Below, in pieces: positions 1 to 7,727 of a DNA stretch of 9,103 nt. A program made the translations under genes and the position numbers. This stretch comes from Akkermansiaceae bacterium. Its GTDB lineage: Bacteria; Verrucomicrobiota; Verrucomicrobiia; Verrucomicrobiales; Akkermansiaceae. The notes under the pieces are model-generated. The model had not been told where the DNA came from and made no database searches. It worked only from the letters and a program-made list of their open reading frames with translations. Within the stretch, counting starts at the first letter, position 1. Each line of letters opens with the position of its first letter. Location of the stretch: positions 1-9,103 of the forward strand of contig JABHEX010000356.1 of the NCBI GenBank assembly GCA_018676385.1. Reading direction: 5' to 3'.

Positions 1-1222
1 CAACTTCCAGACCCATATCATGTGCCACAGCTGTTGAGTTTACGATGTTGACCTGACCGTCGGGGCGAGCTGCTTCTAGGTATCCCGTCAATACAGTGCG
101 CGAAATGAGAGAAGTATCTTTTTCTGCGATATCACCGTGGTAGGAAACACGAATAGCATCAGGATTAGTGGGGCCAAGCTTGGCGAGGAATCTACCGAGC
201 GAGTTAGCGAGATCCAGATAGCCGCCTATTTCTTTAAGTGCTGAGGCATCGAGCGATGGCATATTGATGGCATTGCGGATCTCTCCGGATGTCAGGAAAT
301 CGCGGAGCTGTTCGGCGACTTGGATACCAACGTTTTCCTGTGCCTCATTTGTTGATGCACCCAGGTGCGGGGTGAAAGCAATATGCTTGGGAAGACTGAA
401 GAGCACGTGATCTGAAGCGGGAGGTTCGTTCTGGTATACATCAAGACCGCATCCAGCAATGTGCCCTGAGTCGATGGCGGCTTTGAGTGCATCTTCGTCA
501 ATAAGTCCTCCCCGCGCGCAGTTTATTACCAATGCGCCTTTATTCATTAGGGTGAGGCGCTCTGCGTTGATGATATGCTTGGTGTCATCGGTGAGTGGCA
601 CATGGAGGGTTACGACGTCGGCTCCTGTTAGTGCTTCATTGGGGCTGCTAGCGAGCTCGATTTTGAGTTGATCAGCGCGTGCTTGGGTCAAAAACGGGTC
701 GTAGCCCACAACGTGCATACCGAATGCTTGTGCGCGTTTGGTGAACTCAGCGCCGATGCGGCCCATGCCGATTACGGCGAGGCGTTTATTATTGAGTTCG
801 ATACCTTTGTAGGCCTTGCGAGCGGCGGAAAAATTACCACTGAGTACATCTGCGTGTGCTGGTCCGATGTTACGTGCTGTTGAGAGCATTAATGTGAATG
901 CCAGCTCTGCAGTGGAGATGGTGTTCCCAGTTGGTGTGTTCATCACAATTACGCCCTTATTAGTGGCGGAATCTCGGTCGACGTTATCGACGCCAACGCC
1001 TGCGCGGCCGACGGCTTTAAGCTCAGTAGCGGCATCCAGAACCTCAGCAGTCACTTTAGTCTGCGAGCGGATAATAAGTCCGTGGTATGACGGAATAATT
1101 TTGATGAGTTCCTCAGGGCTGAGTCCAGTGTTTACATCTACATCAAGTTCAGGATGAGAACTGAGAAGTTCTACTCCTTTTTCAGAAATAGGATCTGATA
1201 TGAGAATTCGCTGTTTAGGCAT
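1..1222 (-). CDS. serA: D-3-phosphoglycerate dehydrogenase, 3' end cut by window edge
   Basis: Oxidises 3-phosphoglycerate to 3-phosphohydroxypyruvate with NAD+, the first committed step of serine biosynthesis, in the cytoplasm. Reading the minus strand from the ATG at 1222 (MPKQRILISDPISEKG) gives 407 complete codons with no stop before the window edge. The Rossmann motif GMGRIG lies at residues 152-157. The catalytic set of the D-2-hydroxyacid dehydrogenase family is intact: Arg237 in NCARGG, Glu266 in YQNEPP and His286 in PHLGAST. After about residue 310 the sequence continues into what looks like the allosteric substrate-binding domain of the long, roughly 525-residue SerA type, so about 120 residues including the expected C-terminal ACT domain lie outside the window. 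No clear Shine-Dalgarno precedes the ATG. The gene follows the methyltransferase gene on the same strand after 68 bp. Family assignment is very secure; the domain beyond the edge is inferred. Confidence 0.96.
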   Translation of the reverse strand, partial: MPKQRILISDPISEKGVELLSSHPELDVDVNTGLSPEELIKIIPSYHGLIIRSQTKVTAEVLDAATELKAVGRAGVGVDNVDRDSATNKGVIVMNTPTGNTISTAELAFTLMLSTARNIGPAHADVLSGNFSAARKAYKGIELNNKRLAVIGMGRIGAEFTKRAQAFGMHVVGYDPFLTQARADQLKIELASSPNEALTGADVVTLHVPLTDDTKHIINAERLTLMNKGALVINCARGGLIDEDALKAAIDSGHIAGCGLDVYQNEPPASDHVLFSLPKHIAFTPHLGASTNEAQENVGIQVAEQLRDFLTSGEIRNAINMPSLDASALKEIGGYLDLANSLGRFLAKLGPTNPDAIRVSYHGDIAEKDTSLISRTVLTGYLEAARPDGQVNIVNSTAVAHDMGLEV

Positions 1223-1229
1223 GGAGTGC

Positions 1230-1258
1230 GCTTTAAGTGTTGTTGGAGGTAATGTCAA
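1230..1258 (-). promoter_or_regulatory. possible serA promoter, would give a leaderless or near-leaderless mRNA
   Basis: On the minus strand a perfect TTGACA (1258 to 1253) is followed 16-17 bases later by TTAAAG/TAAAGC around 1236-1230, a weak -10. A start site 6-8 bases further on would coincide with the serA ATG at 1222, which also lacks a Shine-Dalgarno. The hexamer is seen directly; promoter function is inference, and the -10 match is poor. Confidence 0.3.
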
Positions 1259-1290
1259 AGCTTAGAGCAGAGATTTCTCATCTGGTCTGA

Positions 1291-2376
1291 TTATTTGAGC
1301 ATTTCTAGAACAGAAAATCTCGTGCCCAGCATTGATGGGTGTGTGAGTGTTTGAAATTGGCGGATCATTTCCATATCTGCCTTTTGAGGGTTCTGCTCCA
1401 TTTCGAGAAGCCATGATCTGGCGTGTTTGGTGAGATAATTTGATTGAGAGCCTAGCCAAGGGGAGTGGAATCCGGCGTTTTCGGCTGTCTCCTGAAGCCG
1501 GGAAAAATCCACGTGGGACGTGATGTCGATCTCGCCTGGGCAAAGTAGTGGGTTTTCTGCTTTTTGGTGAGAGTGGTATGTCTGCAATGTTCCTGTTATT
1601 CGGTCGCGGTGGTAGTAATCTTCCTGAGTGTGCCCGTAGTCGATGGTAATAAAAATCCCCGATGAAAGAGCATCTGACGCTGACCGCACAAAATCATCCA
1701 TATTTGTGTTATATTCGGTCGTGTAGCCATCGGGGTATCCCGGTCCGAGGCTGGCGAAAAATTGCGCGATTTCCTGTGATCCGATTTCTGCATGGGTGAA
1801 ACTGAAGTCGCCATTGACATCAATGCACACCATTTGCCTGTTCCATTGGTCATTGTCGAATTTGACGAGCTCCACGGGCAAGGCATCGATGAGTTCATTG
1901 GAAATGACTGCACCACAGGGAACGTGGATTGCGCTCATGGTCGGCTGCGAGTTGAATCGCCCTTCGTGAGCGTCACTGAGTCGCTCGCTATGATTGTTCC
2001 GAAGCGCCTCGGATGTCTCGATAAGATGATAATGGATCGCCTGATAGAACTCAGGGGAGAACCTTGCGGCTTCGTCCAGAATATCACCTGCTAGCGTGCC
2101 ATCATTAGCTCCCGGCTCGATGATATGAAATTGCTGCGAAGCTCCAGCTTCTATCCAATAGCTATGCAGTTTTCGCGTAAGAATCGAACCAAAGCACGAC
2201 CCCACACTGACGCTCGTTATGAAGTCGCCTTGTTTACCTGTTTTTTTTCTATGACTTGAATAATAGCCATCATTTGGCTGATAAAGAGCCATTTTCATAA
2301 ATCGTGAGAAAGGAATGGGGCCGAATCTTTCGATCTCAGCAGCGATGATAGCTTGCAAAGCTGTGGTTGCTTTCAT
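1291..2376 (-). CDS. SAM-dependent methyltransferase, MidA/NDUFAF7 (DUF185) family
   Basis: 361 residues, normal for the family. Class I methyltransferases of this family are related to mitochondrial NDUFAF7, which symmetrically dimethylates an arginine of a complex I subunit; the bacterial substrate is generally unknown. Visible family blocks are the N-terminal GPIPFSRFMKMALYQPNDGY (residues 19-38), GDFITS (50-55), the SAM-binding motif I EPGANDGT (87-94), SNELIDALPV (159-168), TIDYGH (244-249), GTLQTYHSHQ (262-271) and GEIDITSHVDFS (281-292). The segment after GDFITS reads VSVGSCFG where many relatives have PEI/PEV..FG, a mild divergence. The ATG at 2376 fits because the conserved domain begins right after it; no strong Shine-Dalgarno is seen. 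It is the upstream member of a minus-strand pair with serA and is transcribed divergently from the PBP gene. Family is secure; the substrate cannot be read from sequence. Confidence 0.9.
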   Translation of the reverse strand: MKATTALQAIIAAEIERFGPIPFSRFMKMALYQPNDGYYSSHRKKTGKQGDFITSVSVGSCFGSILTRKLHSYWIEAGASQQFHIIEPGANDGTLAGDILDEAARFSPEFYQAIHYHLIETSEALRNNHSERLSDAHEGRFNSQPTMSAIHVPCGAVISNELIDALPVELVKFDNDQWNRQMVCIDVNGDFSFTHAEIGSQEIAQFFASLGPGYPDGYTTEYNTNMDDFVRSASDALSSGIFITIDYGHTQEDYYHRDRITGTLQTYHSHQKAENPLLCPGEIDITSHVDFSRLQETAENAGFHSPWLGSQSNYLTKHARSWLLEMEQNPQKADMEMIRQFQTLTHPSMLGTRFSVLEMLK

Positions 2377-2443
2377 GTTGGTCTCAGGATATACGTTGCA
2401 AGGAACAGGGCGGGGATTTTGTTTTAATTTCTTTGCCTAATAA
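2377..2443. promoter_or_regulatory. divergent promoter region between methyltransferase and PBP genes
   Basis: These 67 bp separate two divergently read start codons, so both promoters should lie here or extend into the 5' ends of the genes. Rightward, TTGCAA (2396-2401) and TTTAAT (2423-2428) are visible, but the 21-bp spacing is too long for a standard sigma-70 pair. Leftward, TATATC close to the methyltransferase ATG is a possible -10 without a good -35. The role is inferred from gene orientation; individual boxes are not convincing. Confidence 0.45.
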
Positions 2444-4903
2444 ATGGAAAGTATGGGCATGAAGCGATCCGAAATAGTCTATAAATACGGAGGCACTCAG
2501 AACAAGCGCCGCAAAAGGAAGTTCTTCAAGCTAAAAGGGCTCGTTTACCTGATGCTGTTTGGGCTAATGTTTGCGGTTGTGGCTTATTTTGTGTTTGAGA
2601 CAATGACCAAACCATACAAAGAGCAAGCAGCCACATATGACCTGACAAAAATCGATGATGTGGAAGTTGTCAGTCTTATACTTGACCGTAAGGGGCGAGA
2701 AATCGGCCGGATTTTTGTCGAAAACCGTGATAAGATTGGCATCAAAGACGTGCCTTTAAACTTCATCAACGCATTAGTGGCGGGCGAAGATCAACGTTTT
2801 TTTGAGCACGATGGGGTAGATCGTGTGGGAGTTGTTCGAGCGGCTTGGTTGAATTGGAGGGCGGGTAGACAGACTCAGGGAGCTAGTACTCTTACTCAGC
2901 AGCTTGCACGGAATGCGTTTCACCTCAAAGAGGAGGCCGACGAGAGAGATCAGACTGGTCTTGAGCGCAAGGCAGTGGAAGCATTTTTGGCCCTCAGGAT
3001 TGAAAAGGCATATGGCAAGAGAGAAATTCTTGAGTTTTATCTGAATCGCATTCCTTTTGGTAGTGGGTATTATGGATTACGCTCTGCTTCGCTTGGGTAT
3101 TTTGGTAAAGAGCCCAGAGATCTGAGCGTCTCCGAGTGTGCTTCACTGGTTGGCTGTATTAAAAACCCAGCCCGTATTTCTCCGTTGAACGATCTGGAGG
3201 AAAATAAAAAAGCGCGTAATCAAGTTTTACGACGATTAGCTGCTGAGGATTTTATTACAGTTGAGGCGAGTGAGCGTCTGCAAAACGATCCGGTTGTGTT
3301 GGATCCAAAGCCGATCCGTAGGGGAACATCACATCTTTACGAGCGTATCGCCAGCGAGGTGCGAAGTCGCCTAGGCGAGGATGCGCTGACCGAAGGTGGA
3401 TTTAAGATTTACACAACGATTGATAAGGATGTGCAACAGACCATGGAAGCTGGTTTAGTTGAGCAACTTGCCAAAGCAGAAGACCATGAAGGTTTTTCAC
3501 ATCCTCGTTATGAAGACTATCGCATGAAACAGAGAGAACCTAAGTATCTTCAAGGTGCTGGGCTGATGATTGACAACAAAAGTGGTGGGGTGATAGCCTA
3601 TGTGGGTGGTAGGGATTTTACTCATAACCAGTATGATTTTGTCGAATCTGGTAGTAAGCCAATTGGCACGGCATTTTTTCCCTTCATATACACTTCGGCA
3701 GTTGAAAATGGCATGTCACTCATGGAGATGCTAATTGATCGCCCAATGGATAACCGTGCTGTCATGGTGGATGGACGCGAGGGTATTTTGGGGGAATGGG
3801 GAATGGAAAGATTTGATCCAAGTTATGAGGGGGATGTTTCTATGCGCCGTGCTTTGAATGCATCAAAAATAGCCGCATCTGTCAGGCTGGGCAAAAAACT
3901 TGGTCTTGGCACGGTAGTGGATACCGCTCGTAAATTCGGACTGACATTCCCTCAAACTAAATTACTGGCGCGAATGCTTGTTGGGACGGGCAGTGTTAGC
4001 CTGCCCTCATTAGTGCGTGCATACGCCGTCTATCCAAACTTAGGTGAGGAGCCTGCTCCGATGCATTTTATTAAACGTGTGGATGATGCATCTGGAACGC
4101 TCCGTTACCAGCATCGTGATGTTTCGAAGCAAAAGCAGGTGGTATCTCGGCAGACGGCCTACCTTATGCACAGCATGTTGAAATCTGCCTTACGAGACGG
4201 AACTGGTAAGGAGGCAACCAATGCAATAACTCAGGAATCCTCAATAGCAGGCAAGACAGGCACTACTTATGATTTTGCAGATAACTGGTTTGTGGGATAC
4301 AGCAGCCGAGTCACTTGTGGAATGTGGATGGGATTTAGGAGTGGATCGCGTAAAGCAATCTATCCCGGCGCTTTTAGCAGGGAGACGGTTTTGCCCGCCT
4401 GGGTGGCAGCCATGAATTCTGCATTAAAGGTATTTGATAAAGCCACCATCAATATACCTGAAAACATTGTGGAACTTGATATTTGTACGAAGTCGGGATT
4501 GAAAAAGACACGGCATTGTCAGGAATATTATCGTGATCCGCTTACTGGCGTGGAGTCCTATAAATCTACATCAATGACCGAGCTTTTTGTCAAAGGTGCT
4601 GAGCCTACGGGTTATTGTGAGGTGCATGGTAGCTTGGGGGAACTAGGTCCTGCGGATAAACTTAGCTTTGGTCCTACCCAGGGAAATCCCAATACGGCTT
4701 TGGCTGTGCCCATTCAGCCGAAGCAACCTCTATTACTTGGGGATGATCCATATGGTACGGAACAGCCTGACTTTGTCCCACGGGACCAAAGTGGTAATGA
4801 GCGCGGCAATAGTGTTACTAGTCTTGATCAAATGGATAAGGAGGACCAGAAGGCGTCAATATCGCTGGATCGCCCCAAGCGGGTAGAGATACATCAGGAT
4901 TAA
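2444..4903 (+). CDS. class A penicillin-binding protein (PBP1A type) with degenerate transpeptidase motifs
   Basis: 819 residues from the ATG at 2444 (used for numbering; the true start may be 2459). A basic cytoplasmic tail (KRRKRK, 21-26) is followed by one membrane anchor at about 32-52. The GT51 glycosyltransferase domain, which polymerises lipid II into glycan strands, is complete: GEDQRFFEHDG (114-124, catalytic Glu115), GASTLTQQLARN (146-157), RKAVEAFLALRIEKAYGK (175-192, Glu179) and REILEFYLN (193-201). The transpeptidase fold follows from about 365 (VGGRDF at 387-392). At the SxxK position the sequence reads GTAFFPF (408-414), giving Thr409 and Phe412 instead of Ser and Lys. SxN reads Ser474-Lys475-Ile476. 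KTGT (604-607) is intact. The C-terminal part has cysteines 681, 692 and 724 in the CxxSG..C..GYCxVHG pattern seen in other PBP1A proteins, then a charged, probably disordered tail. Family is secure; loss of transpeptidase activity is inferred from the motif changes. Confidence 0.95.
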   Translation: MESMGMKRSEIVYKYGGTQNKRRKRKFFKLKGLVYLMLFGLMFAVVAYFVFETMTKPYKEQAATYDLTKIDDVEVVSLILDRKGREIGRIFVENRDKIGIKDVPLNFINALVAGEDQRFFEHDGVDRVGVVRAAWLNWRAGRQTQGASTLTQQLARNAFHLKEEADERDQTGLERKAVEAFLALRIEKAYGKREILEFYLNRIPFGSGYYGLRSASLGYFGKEPRDLSVSECASLVGCIKNPARISPLNDLEENKKARNQVLRRLAAEDFITVEASERLQNDPVVLDPKPIRRGTSHLYERIASEVRSRLGEDALTEGGFKIYTTIDKDVQQTMEAGLVEQLAKAEDHEGFSHPRYEDYRMKQREPKYLQGAGLMIDNKSGGVIAYVGGRDFTHNQYDFVESGSKPIGTAFFPFIYTSAVENGMSLMEMLIDRPMDNRAVMVDGREGILGEWGMERFDPSYEGDVSMRRALNASKIAASVRLGKKLGLGTVVDTARKFGLTFPQTKLLARMLVGTGSVSLPSLVRAYAVYPNLGEEPAPMHFIKRVDDASGTLRYQHRDVSKQKQVVSRQTAYLMHSMLKSALRDGTGKEATNAITQESSIAGKTGTTYDFADNWFVGYSSRVTCGMWMGFRSGSRKAIYPGAFSRETVLPAWVAAMNSALKVFDKATINIPENIVELDICTKSGLKKTRHCQEYYRDPLTGVESYKSTSMTELFVKGAEPTGYCEVHGSLGELGPADKLSFGPTQGNPNTALAVPIQPKQPLLLGDDPYGTEQPDFVPRDQSGNERGNSVTSLDQMDKEDQKASISLDRPKRVEIHQD
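2446..2451 (+). promoter_or_regulatory. Shine-Dalgarno-like GGAAAG favouring the third of three in-frame ATGs
   Basis: In-frame ATGs of the PBP gene lie at 2444, 2453 and 2459. GGAAAG at 2446-2451 is 7 bases before the ATG at 2459 (MKRSEIVYKYGG), a normal spacing. It overlaps or crowds the other two starts. No purine-rich box precedes 2444. This argues for a protein five residues shorter than the longest reading frame. Confidence 0.4.
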
Positions 4904-4984
4904 TAGTTTTTGTCTTTTGCTGAGAAACGTAAATCATGCAACTGCTGGCTTGCACTTCGATGGTTGCTGTAACATCGTTTCCAT

Positions 4985-6277
4985 GTGTCCGATGCCTTAA
5001 AAATAAAACGCACATGGAGGGGTCTTGTTTGCCCGGTCTGTCGTTTGGTTTTTCGTGTCCCGAAAGATCACCAGGGTCATGGTGTGATTTGCCCTGCGTG
5101 TAGTCATTTGCTTAACTTGCCAGAGGCGCAAGTTGAGCTTAATCATGTCACTAAAGATAAGCAAAAGGCTGCCGAAGATCCAAAATCACTGGCCCCATTA
5201 CCCAGAGATAAAATTAATAGTAAACAGATCACGGCACGTTCAATCACTGATCAGGATATGGTTACAAAGGCTGATGCATCGGCTGATAATGTTGGGCATC
5301 GCAAAAGAAGACGTAAAAGCCAATCAGATCAAAAGGTGGGTTGGGATGAGCGAAAAGAAATTTCTACACGTGGTGAGGGCTCTGCGCAGCCTTGGATTAT
5401 TGGAGGTTCTATCCTCGGGCTTTTGATCGTGGGTATTGGTGCTTGGCTCGTTATTGATAGTTTGAAACAAAATCCCAGTGATGAGACAATTTCACTAACG
5501 GCTAAAGCGTTGCCTGACAGCCGTGCCTCATCTGTTCAAGACGACATGAAGTCGACTAGCGAGCAGGAAATAGACGAGCCAAAGATTACTGATACATGGG
5601 CGTCAGGGCTCAATTTGCTCGCTGACGCCGAGGTTGCTGCAAGAAAATTTTTGAATGCAAAGTCGCTTGATGAGATGGCGCAACATGTACGAAGACCGGA
5701 AATTACTATCCCTCGTATGCGTCAATGGTATGGGGATGCCCCATGGATTCCGTTTAGTTTCAAAAAAATCGGCCAAAATGGGAAGATTGACATCAAGGGT
5801 GCCAATGCATACATGCCGGTTCAGTTGATGGACTACACATACCGTCAAATTAGCCTTTACCGCGTGGGTAATGATTACAAGGTAGATTGGGAAAGCTGGG
5901 TCGTGTGGTCATCGATGCGATGGAATGATCTTTTTCTAGAAAAGCCAGAAGAGCCTGTCGAAATCCGCGTCAGCTGTATAATGGATTCCTACTATAATCG
6001 TCTTTTCCGTGATGAAACAAAGTGGCTCGCGGTCAGGTTACAACATCCTTACCAAGACCGCACAATCTATGGTTATGTGGATAAGCAATCACCATCTTTT
6101 ACCAGCTTTATGACTAGTTTGCAGAAAGGGGTTTCATTCGCTGCCACTCTCAAAGTTAAATTTCCCAAGAATTCCATTGCAGACAATCAGGTTCAAATTG
6201 TCGAATTTCTACAGAATGGATGGAGGCCTAATTTTAACCAAGAAGAGGTTGAAAAAACTGACCCGCCGACACCCTAA
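4985..6277 (+). CDS. zinc-ribbon single-pass membrane protein of unknown function
   Basis: 430 residues from a GTG at 4985. An in-frame TAA at 4970-4972 rules out any earlier start except this one, and the zinc ribbon begins at residue 16, so the start is well bounded despite no Shine-Dalgarno. The N-terminus has two CxxC knuckles (Cys16/Cys19 and Cys36/Cys39) separated by a VPKDHQGHGV linker, the layout of short zinc ribbons common at the N-termini of planctomycete and verrucomicrobial membrane proteins. A polar linker with a basic cluster (RKRRRK, 106-111) leads to one membrane segment at about 137-157. The remaining 270 residues should lie outside the cytoplasmic membrane. Residues 210-320 (ARKFLNAKSLDEMAQHVRRP, later YKVDWESW) look like a small alpha+beta domain, possibly NTF2-like, but this is a guess. 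It sits 81 bp after the PBP gene on the same strand. I do not recognise a named family. Confidence 0.85.
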   Translation: MSDALKIKRTWRGLVCPVCRLVFRVPKDHQGHGVICPACSHLLNLPEAQVELNHVTKDKQKAAEDPKSLAPLPRDKINSKQITARSITDQDMVTKADASADNVGHRKRRRKSQSDQKVGWDERKEISTRGEGSAQPWIIGGSILGLLIVGIGAWLVIDSLKQNPSDETISLTAKALPDSRASSVQDDMKSTSEQEIDEPKITDTWASGLNLLADAEVAARKFLNAKSLDEMAQHVRRPEITIPRMRQWYGDAPWIPFSFKKIGQNGKIDIKGANAYMPVQLMDYTYRQISLYRVGNDYKVDWESWVVWSSMRWNDLFLEKPEEPVEIRVSCIMDSYYNRLFRDETKWLAVRLQHPYQDRTIYGYVDKQSPSFTSFMTSLQKGVSFAATLKVKFPKNSIADNQVQIVEFLQNGWRPNFNQEEVEKTDPPTP

Positions 6278-6284
6278 CGAAAAA

Positions 6285-7676
6285 GTGAGTTTAGATCAAA
6301 TATCATCCACCTATGATAAGGTGTTGCGCATTAATCTTGATGCGGCAATTTACGGCACGTTTGCGGAAATTGGGGCTGGCCAAGAGGTGGCAAATTGCTT
6401 CTTCCGCGCATCTGCATCAGCAGGCACGGTGGCAAAGACAATATCTGCTTATGACATGACCATGAGTGATGCCATATACGGAAAATCTAATCGCTATGTC
6501 TCCCGGGATCGCGTCAGTGCAATGTTGAAGTATGAATATCAGCTATTGTTAGAAAGGCTTAGTCAGCAAAAGGGAACGGATACAACCTTTTTTAGCTTCA
6601 GTAATACTGTCCGTGCGCGCGGCTACAACGATACCGGTGAATGCCACGGCTGGATGGGTGTGAGACTTCAGCTCAAGCCGGGTGGACCGCCGTGCCAAAT
6701 CATTATTCATGTGCGTCTGCTTGATGAGGAAAATGTCGATCAGATGGAGGCGTTAGGCATCATTGGTGTGAACCTCATCTACGTCGCGTTTTACCATCGT
6801 GAACACCTTGCCGTTTTTACAGAGTCTCTCATGGATGGTCTTGGGAAAGATCGTGTGGAGGTGGATATGCTCAAGTTCAGTGGTGATGGGTTTAAGATGG
6901 TGGACAACCGTCTTTGCCACCTTCAGCTTGTCACTAGTGGGCTAACCGATGCGGCGATGTTTCTTCCCGACGGCGAAGTCGTGCAGCCAGCCGAGGCACT
7001 ATACAAGCGCCCGATCATTCTGCTGCGCGGTAGTTTTGATCCGGTGATGAATCTGCATCTGGACATGCTTAAGCAGACACGTACGCTTTTCCAATCGTCT
7101 CTGGAATCTCAGCAGAAGCAGGAAACTGTGGAGCTCTGTGAGATATCCATGAACAATTTGCTCCGCGAGGGAAAATCAGGAGAGATTGACCATTTGGCAT
7201 TTCTTGATCGTGCAAATGCCCTGCAGGCGCTCGGCAAAACAGTGTTGGTCTCACGCTGCCCGGAATTTCATCGGATAGCCACCTACTTGAGCCGCTACAC
7301 GAGTAGCCCTATTGGGATTGTTCTGAGTATCGGCCTGCTCAACGAGCTGTTTAAGGAAAAATGGTCCGAGAATCTGGCCGGGGGCATCCTCGAATCCTTT
7401 GGTAGGCTCTTCAAACATGAGCTAGGCCTCTATGTTTACCCGTGGAAGAAGCGTGAATCTGATGATCTTGTGACGGCGGATAATTTCAAATCACCTGCGG
7501 ATCTCAAACACCTCTATGAGTATTTTCTGAAGAACGGAATGATCCACTCGATTCCTTGCGGCGACGAGGAACTACTCAAATACACCGGACGTGATGTGCA
7601 GAGAATGATTGCCGAGGGTAACGAGCTGTGGAAAGATCTGATACCCGGACAAGCCCACACGAGTGCTAGCCACTAG
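6285..7676 (+). CDS. conserved protein of unknown function, about 463 residues
   Basis: The open frame extends upstream to a TTG at 6177 overlapping the preceding gene. I place the start at GTG 6285, seven bases after the preceding stop, because the recognisable conserved sequence begins shortly after it; ATG 6216 is the main alternative. Conserved-looking blocks are YGTFAEIGAGQEVANCFFRA (23-42), AKTISAYDMTMSDAIYGKS (50-68), ECHGWMGVRLQLKPGGPP (119-136), LLRGSFDPVMNLHLDML (246-262), LVSRCPEFHRIATYLSRYT and a C-terminal ELGLYVYPW. I recall a widespread family with these blocks in cyanobacteria and other phyla, often carrying doubtful labels such as TonB-dependent receptor or nicotinate-nucleotide adenylyltransferase; I cannot verify that here. 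No signal peptide, barrel or plug domain is visible, so a receptor label would be wrong. GSFDPVMNLH only superficially resembles the nucleotidyltransferase GxFDPxHxGH motif and lacks its HxGH. Cytoplasmic and enzymatic by appearance; function unknown. Confidence 0.85.
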   Translation: MSLDQISSTYDKVLRINLDAAIYGTFAEIGAGQEVANCFFRASASAGTVAKTISAYDMTMSDAIYGKSNRYVSRDRVSAMLKYEYQLLLERLSQQKGTDTTFFSFSNTVRARGYNDTGECHGWMGVRLQLKPGGPPCQIIIHVRLLDEENVDQMEALGIIGVNLIYVAFYHREHLAVFTESLMDGLGKDRVEVDMLKFSGDGFKMVDNRLCHLQLVTSGLTDAAMFLPDGEVVQPAEALYKRPIILLRGSFDPVMNLHLDMLKQTRTLFQSSLESQQKQETVELCEISMNNLLREGKSGEIDHLAFLDRANALQALGKTVLVSRCPEFHRIATYLSRYTSSPIGIVLSIGLLNELFKEKWSENLAGGILESFGRLFKHELGLYVYPWKKRESDDLVTADNFKSPADLKHLYEYFLKNGMIHSIPCGDEELLKYTGRDVQRMIAEGNELWKDLIPGQAHTSASH

Positions 7677-7686
7677 CTTTGTTCTC

Positions 7687-7727
7687 ATTCAAAATTCAAC
7701 ATTCAACATTCAACATTCAAAATTCAG
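7687..7727 (+). repeat. heptanucleotide tandem repeat, ATTCAAA/ATTCAAC, nearly six units
   Basis: Successive 7-base units are ATTCAAA (7687), ATTCAAC (7694), ATTCAAC (7701), ATTCAAC (7708), ATTCAAA (7715) and a partial ATTCAG ending at 7727. The array fills most of the gap between the unknown 463-residue gene and the acetylglutamate synthase gene, and its last base is the G of the probable GTG start. Heptameric short tandem repeats of this kind are known from intergenic regions of several bacterial groups, for example cyanobacterial STRR sequences; relationship to those is not implied. Confidence 0.9.

Noticed and set aside
459..1157. Three plus-strand open frames opposite serA
   Set aside because: They are antisense to a well-supported conserved gene and their peptides are low-complexity Ser/Val-rich strings without domain character.
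1792..2094. Plus-strand 100-residue open frame opposite the methyltransferase gene
   Set aside because: It is antisense to conserved methyltransferase motifs, and no start signal or family resemblance is seen.
4837..4844. Near-perfect Shine-Dalgarno TAAGGAGG inside the end of the PBP gene
   Set aside because: No ATG, GTG or TTG lies at a suitable distance downstream; it encodes part of the charged PBP tail.
4983..5000. Six-codon micro-frame ATG TGT CCG ATG CCT TAA overlapping the zinc-ribbon start
   Set aside because: No ribosome binding site and nothing attenuator-like around it; most likely coincidental.
6177..6284. About 100-bp overlap between the zinc-ribbon gene and the longest frame of the next gene, possibly dual coding
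   Set aside because: The long frame needs a TTG start and adds a Lys/Arg-rich stretch without pattern. A GTG at 6285 right after the upstream stop fits the conserved domain better.
7246..7290. Possible nucleotidyltransferase or TonB-receptor identity of the 463-residue protein
   Set aside because: No HxGH motif, no signal peptide, no plug or barrel features are visible, so neither label can be supported.
7687..7727. CRISPR-like array
   Set aside because: Units are seven bases, directly adjacent and without spacers, so this is a simple tandem repeat.
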